A stretch of DNA of 41,197 nucleotides from an uncultured Oscillospiraceae bacterium (GTDB lineage: Bacteria > Bacillota > Clostridia > Oscillospirales > Oscillospiraceae), in assembly GCA_944386985.1 (NCBI GenBank), contig CALXDD010000025.1, forward strand, positions 1-41,197, in the 5' to 3' direction. The translations under genes were made by a program, and so were the position numbers. This document shows positions 40,344 to 41,197 of the stretch, piece after piece. A model generated the notes under the pieces. The model was not told the origin of the DNA, made no database searches, and saw nothing but the letters and a program-made list of their open reading frames with translations. Within the stretch, counting starts at the first letter, position 1. Every line of letters starts with the position of its first letter.

Positions 40344-40447
40344 TGCGTTCCAAAGACAGCAGGTGGCGTAAGCCGTAAGTCCTGCCGAGGAGAGCTGATC
40401 TGTTGATTTGCACGGTCCTCTGCGTCTTTGCGCGAAGGACCGTTTTC
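40344..40447 (+). ncRNA. Ribosomal protein L10 leader
   Basis: The leader contains CCAAAGACAGCAGGTGGCGT, followed by AAGCCGTAAGTCCTGCCGAG, which matches the L10 leader consensus known in Firmicutes. The L10-L12 complex binds it to repress rplJ-rplL. A terminator follows: CGGTCCT (40413-40419) with AGGACCG (40436-40442) and TTTT, so control here is probably by transcription attenuation. Confidence 0.9.
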
Positions 40448-40503
40448 CTTTTCTTGAACGCACCAAAGTTTCCCCGCGAAATCTAATGGAGGTGAAAACA
40501 AGA

Positions 40504-41043
40504 ATGCCTAACGCAAAAGTTCTGAGCGAGAAGCAGGCCATCGTGGCTTCTCTGACGGAAAAACTGCAGGGCGCCGCCGCCGGTGTGCTGGTGGACTACA
40601 AGGGCATCACTGTGGCTGAGGACACCGCTCTGCGTGTGGAGCTCCGCAAGAACAATGTGGAGTATGCTGTGGTGAAGAACACCCTGCTGCGGTTCGCCGT
40701 GGACAACGTCGGCATGAACGAGCTGGACGGTCTGCTGAACGGCACCACCGCTCTGGCCATCTGCAAGGACGACCCCGTGGCGCCTGCCCGCATCGTGGCT
40801 GACTTTGCCAAGAAGATGCAGGACAAGTTTGAGATCAAGGGCGGCTTCATGGACGGCAAGGTGATCCCCATGGAGACCATCAACGCCTTGGCTTCCATTC
40901 CCGCTCTGCCCGTTCTGCAGGCCCAGGTTCTGGGCACCATGCTGGCCCCTATCTCTGGTCTGGCCTGCGTGCTGAAGCAGATCGCCGAGAAGCAGGGTGC
41001 TCCCGCCGAGGAGGCCGCTGCTGAGGCTCCCGCCGCTGAGTAA
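40504..41043 (+). CDS. rplJ: 50S ribosomal protein L10
   Basis: The 179-residue protein anchors L7/L12 dimers to the ribosome stalk. The N-terminus (LSEKQAIVASLTEKLQGAAA, VLVDYKGITVAED) binds rRNA, and the C-terminal helix that binds L12 is followed by an Ala/Glu-rich tail. GGAGGTGA precedes the ATG. It lies after the L10 leader and 56 bases before rplL. Confidence 0.97.
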   Translation: MPNAKVLSEKQAIVASLTEKLQGAAAGVLVDYKGITVAEDTALRVELRKNNVEYAVVKNTLLRFAVDNVGMNELDGLLNGTTALAICKDDPVAPARIVADFAKKMQDKFEIKGGFMDGKVIPMETINALASIPALPVLQAQVLGTMLAPISGLACVLKQIAEKQGAPAEEAAAEAPAAE

Positions 41044-41099
41044 TTCAGCAACCCACTGTAATTTTTTTAAACAAACATCTTATCAGGAGGTTTACTACA

Positions 41100-41197
41100 A
41101 TGGCTAGTGAGAAAGTTACTGCTATGATCGAGGAAATCAAGGCTCTGACCGTTCTGGAGCTGAGCGAGCTGGTTCACGCTCTGGAGGAGGAGTTCGG
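41100..41197 (+). CDS. rplL: 50S ribosomal protein L7/L12, N-terminal part
   Basis: The first 32 codons (MASEKVTAMIEEIKALTVLE, then LSELVHALEEEFG) are the dimerisation domain of L7/L12, and the gene runs off the right edge. TCAGGAGG lies 10 bases before the ATG. It is the second gene of the rplJ-rplL operon. Confidence 0.95.
   Translation, partial: MASEKVTAMIEEIKALTVLELSELVHALEEEF

Overview
The window looks like a chromosomal segment of a high-GC, endospore-forming Firmicute of class Clostridia, most like the Oscillospiraceae (Flavonifractor or Lawsonibacter type). The support is a forespore sigma factor gene (sigG) with a sigma-F/G-type promoter, a valine T-box riboswitch, RNase M5, an L33 gene with two CxxC pairs, and the secE-nusG-rplK-rplA-rplJ-rplL order. 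The genus is an inference. I see no rRNA, tRNA, CRISPR array, complete insertion sequence or prophage.

Layout. (1) 1-4186, minus strand: a valine T-box operon. Promoter and riboswitch are followed by two paralogous small membrane proteins (YcxB-like) and then valS. (2) 4241-5368: sigG, whose last ~68 bases are duplicated in tandem together with a 126-base array of four hairpins. (3) 5549-11238, minus: glnS, then comEC-holA-rnmV. (4) 11428-14810: a ribokinase-like gene, an unknown membrane protein, and an AT-rich patch with one unknown gene and decayed mobile-element pieces. (5) 14816-16960: a split chromate-type transporter divergent from a LysR regulator. (6) 16957-18743: an ArsR-regulated metalloid permease and thioredoxin cluster with two matching operators. 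(7) 18837-25068: a GATase-like protein, an AraC regulator, a metal P-type ATPase with a CsoR-type operator, csoR, a cyclase-family hydrolase, a PF06541 membrane protein and a DUF2798 protein whose leader holds a strong terminator. (8) 25295-28910: malQ with its LacI regulator, then a VTT-domain membrane protein. (9) 28965-35082, minus: a MerR-RDD membrane fusion, a MATE exporter behind a terminator-containing leader, an ECF sigma factor with its DUF4179 partner, and a second MATE exporter. (10) 35300-37592: a DUF362 protein, a HAD phosphatase and ruvX. (11) 37838-41197, plus: rpmG-secE-nusG-rplK-rplA, a hairpin-rich spacer, then an L10 leader with rplJ and the start of rplL.

How the parts work together. 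Most of the window is housekeeping: aminoacylation, translation, secretion, DNA polymerase clamp loading and 5S rRNA maturation. Around it sit small stress modules (As/Sb, Cu-like metals, drugs), each beside its own regulator. Several control circuits can be read from the DNA: the valine T-box, the paired ArsR operators, the CsoR-type palindrome inside the ATPase promoter, the LacI palindrome downstream of its own start site, a 19-bp-spacer promoter before the MerR fusion, and two leaders with intrinsic terminators that I could not assign to a known riboswitch class.

The most unusual items are the MerR-RDD membrane-bound regulator, the sigG 3'-end duplication, the two unassigned terminator leaders (DUF2798 and MATE), and the two YcxB-like genes between a valine T-box and valS. 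All calls come from reading the sequence by eye. No database search was made.
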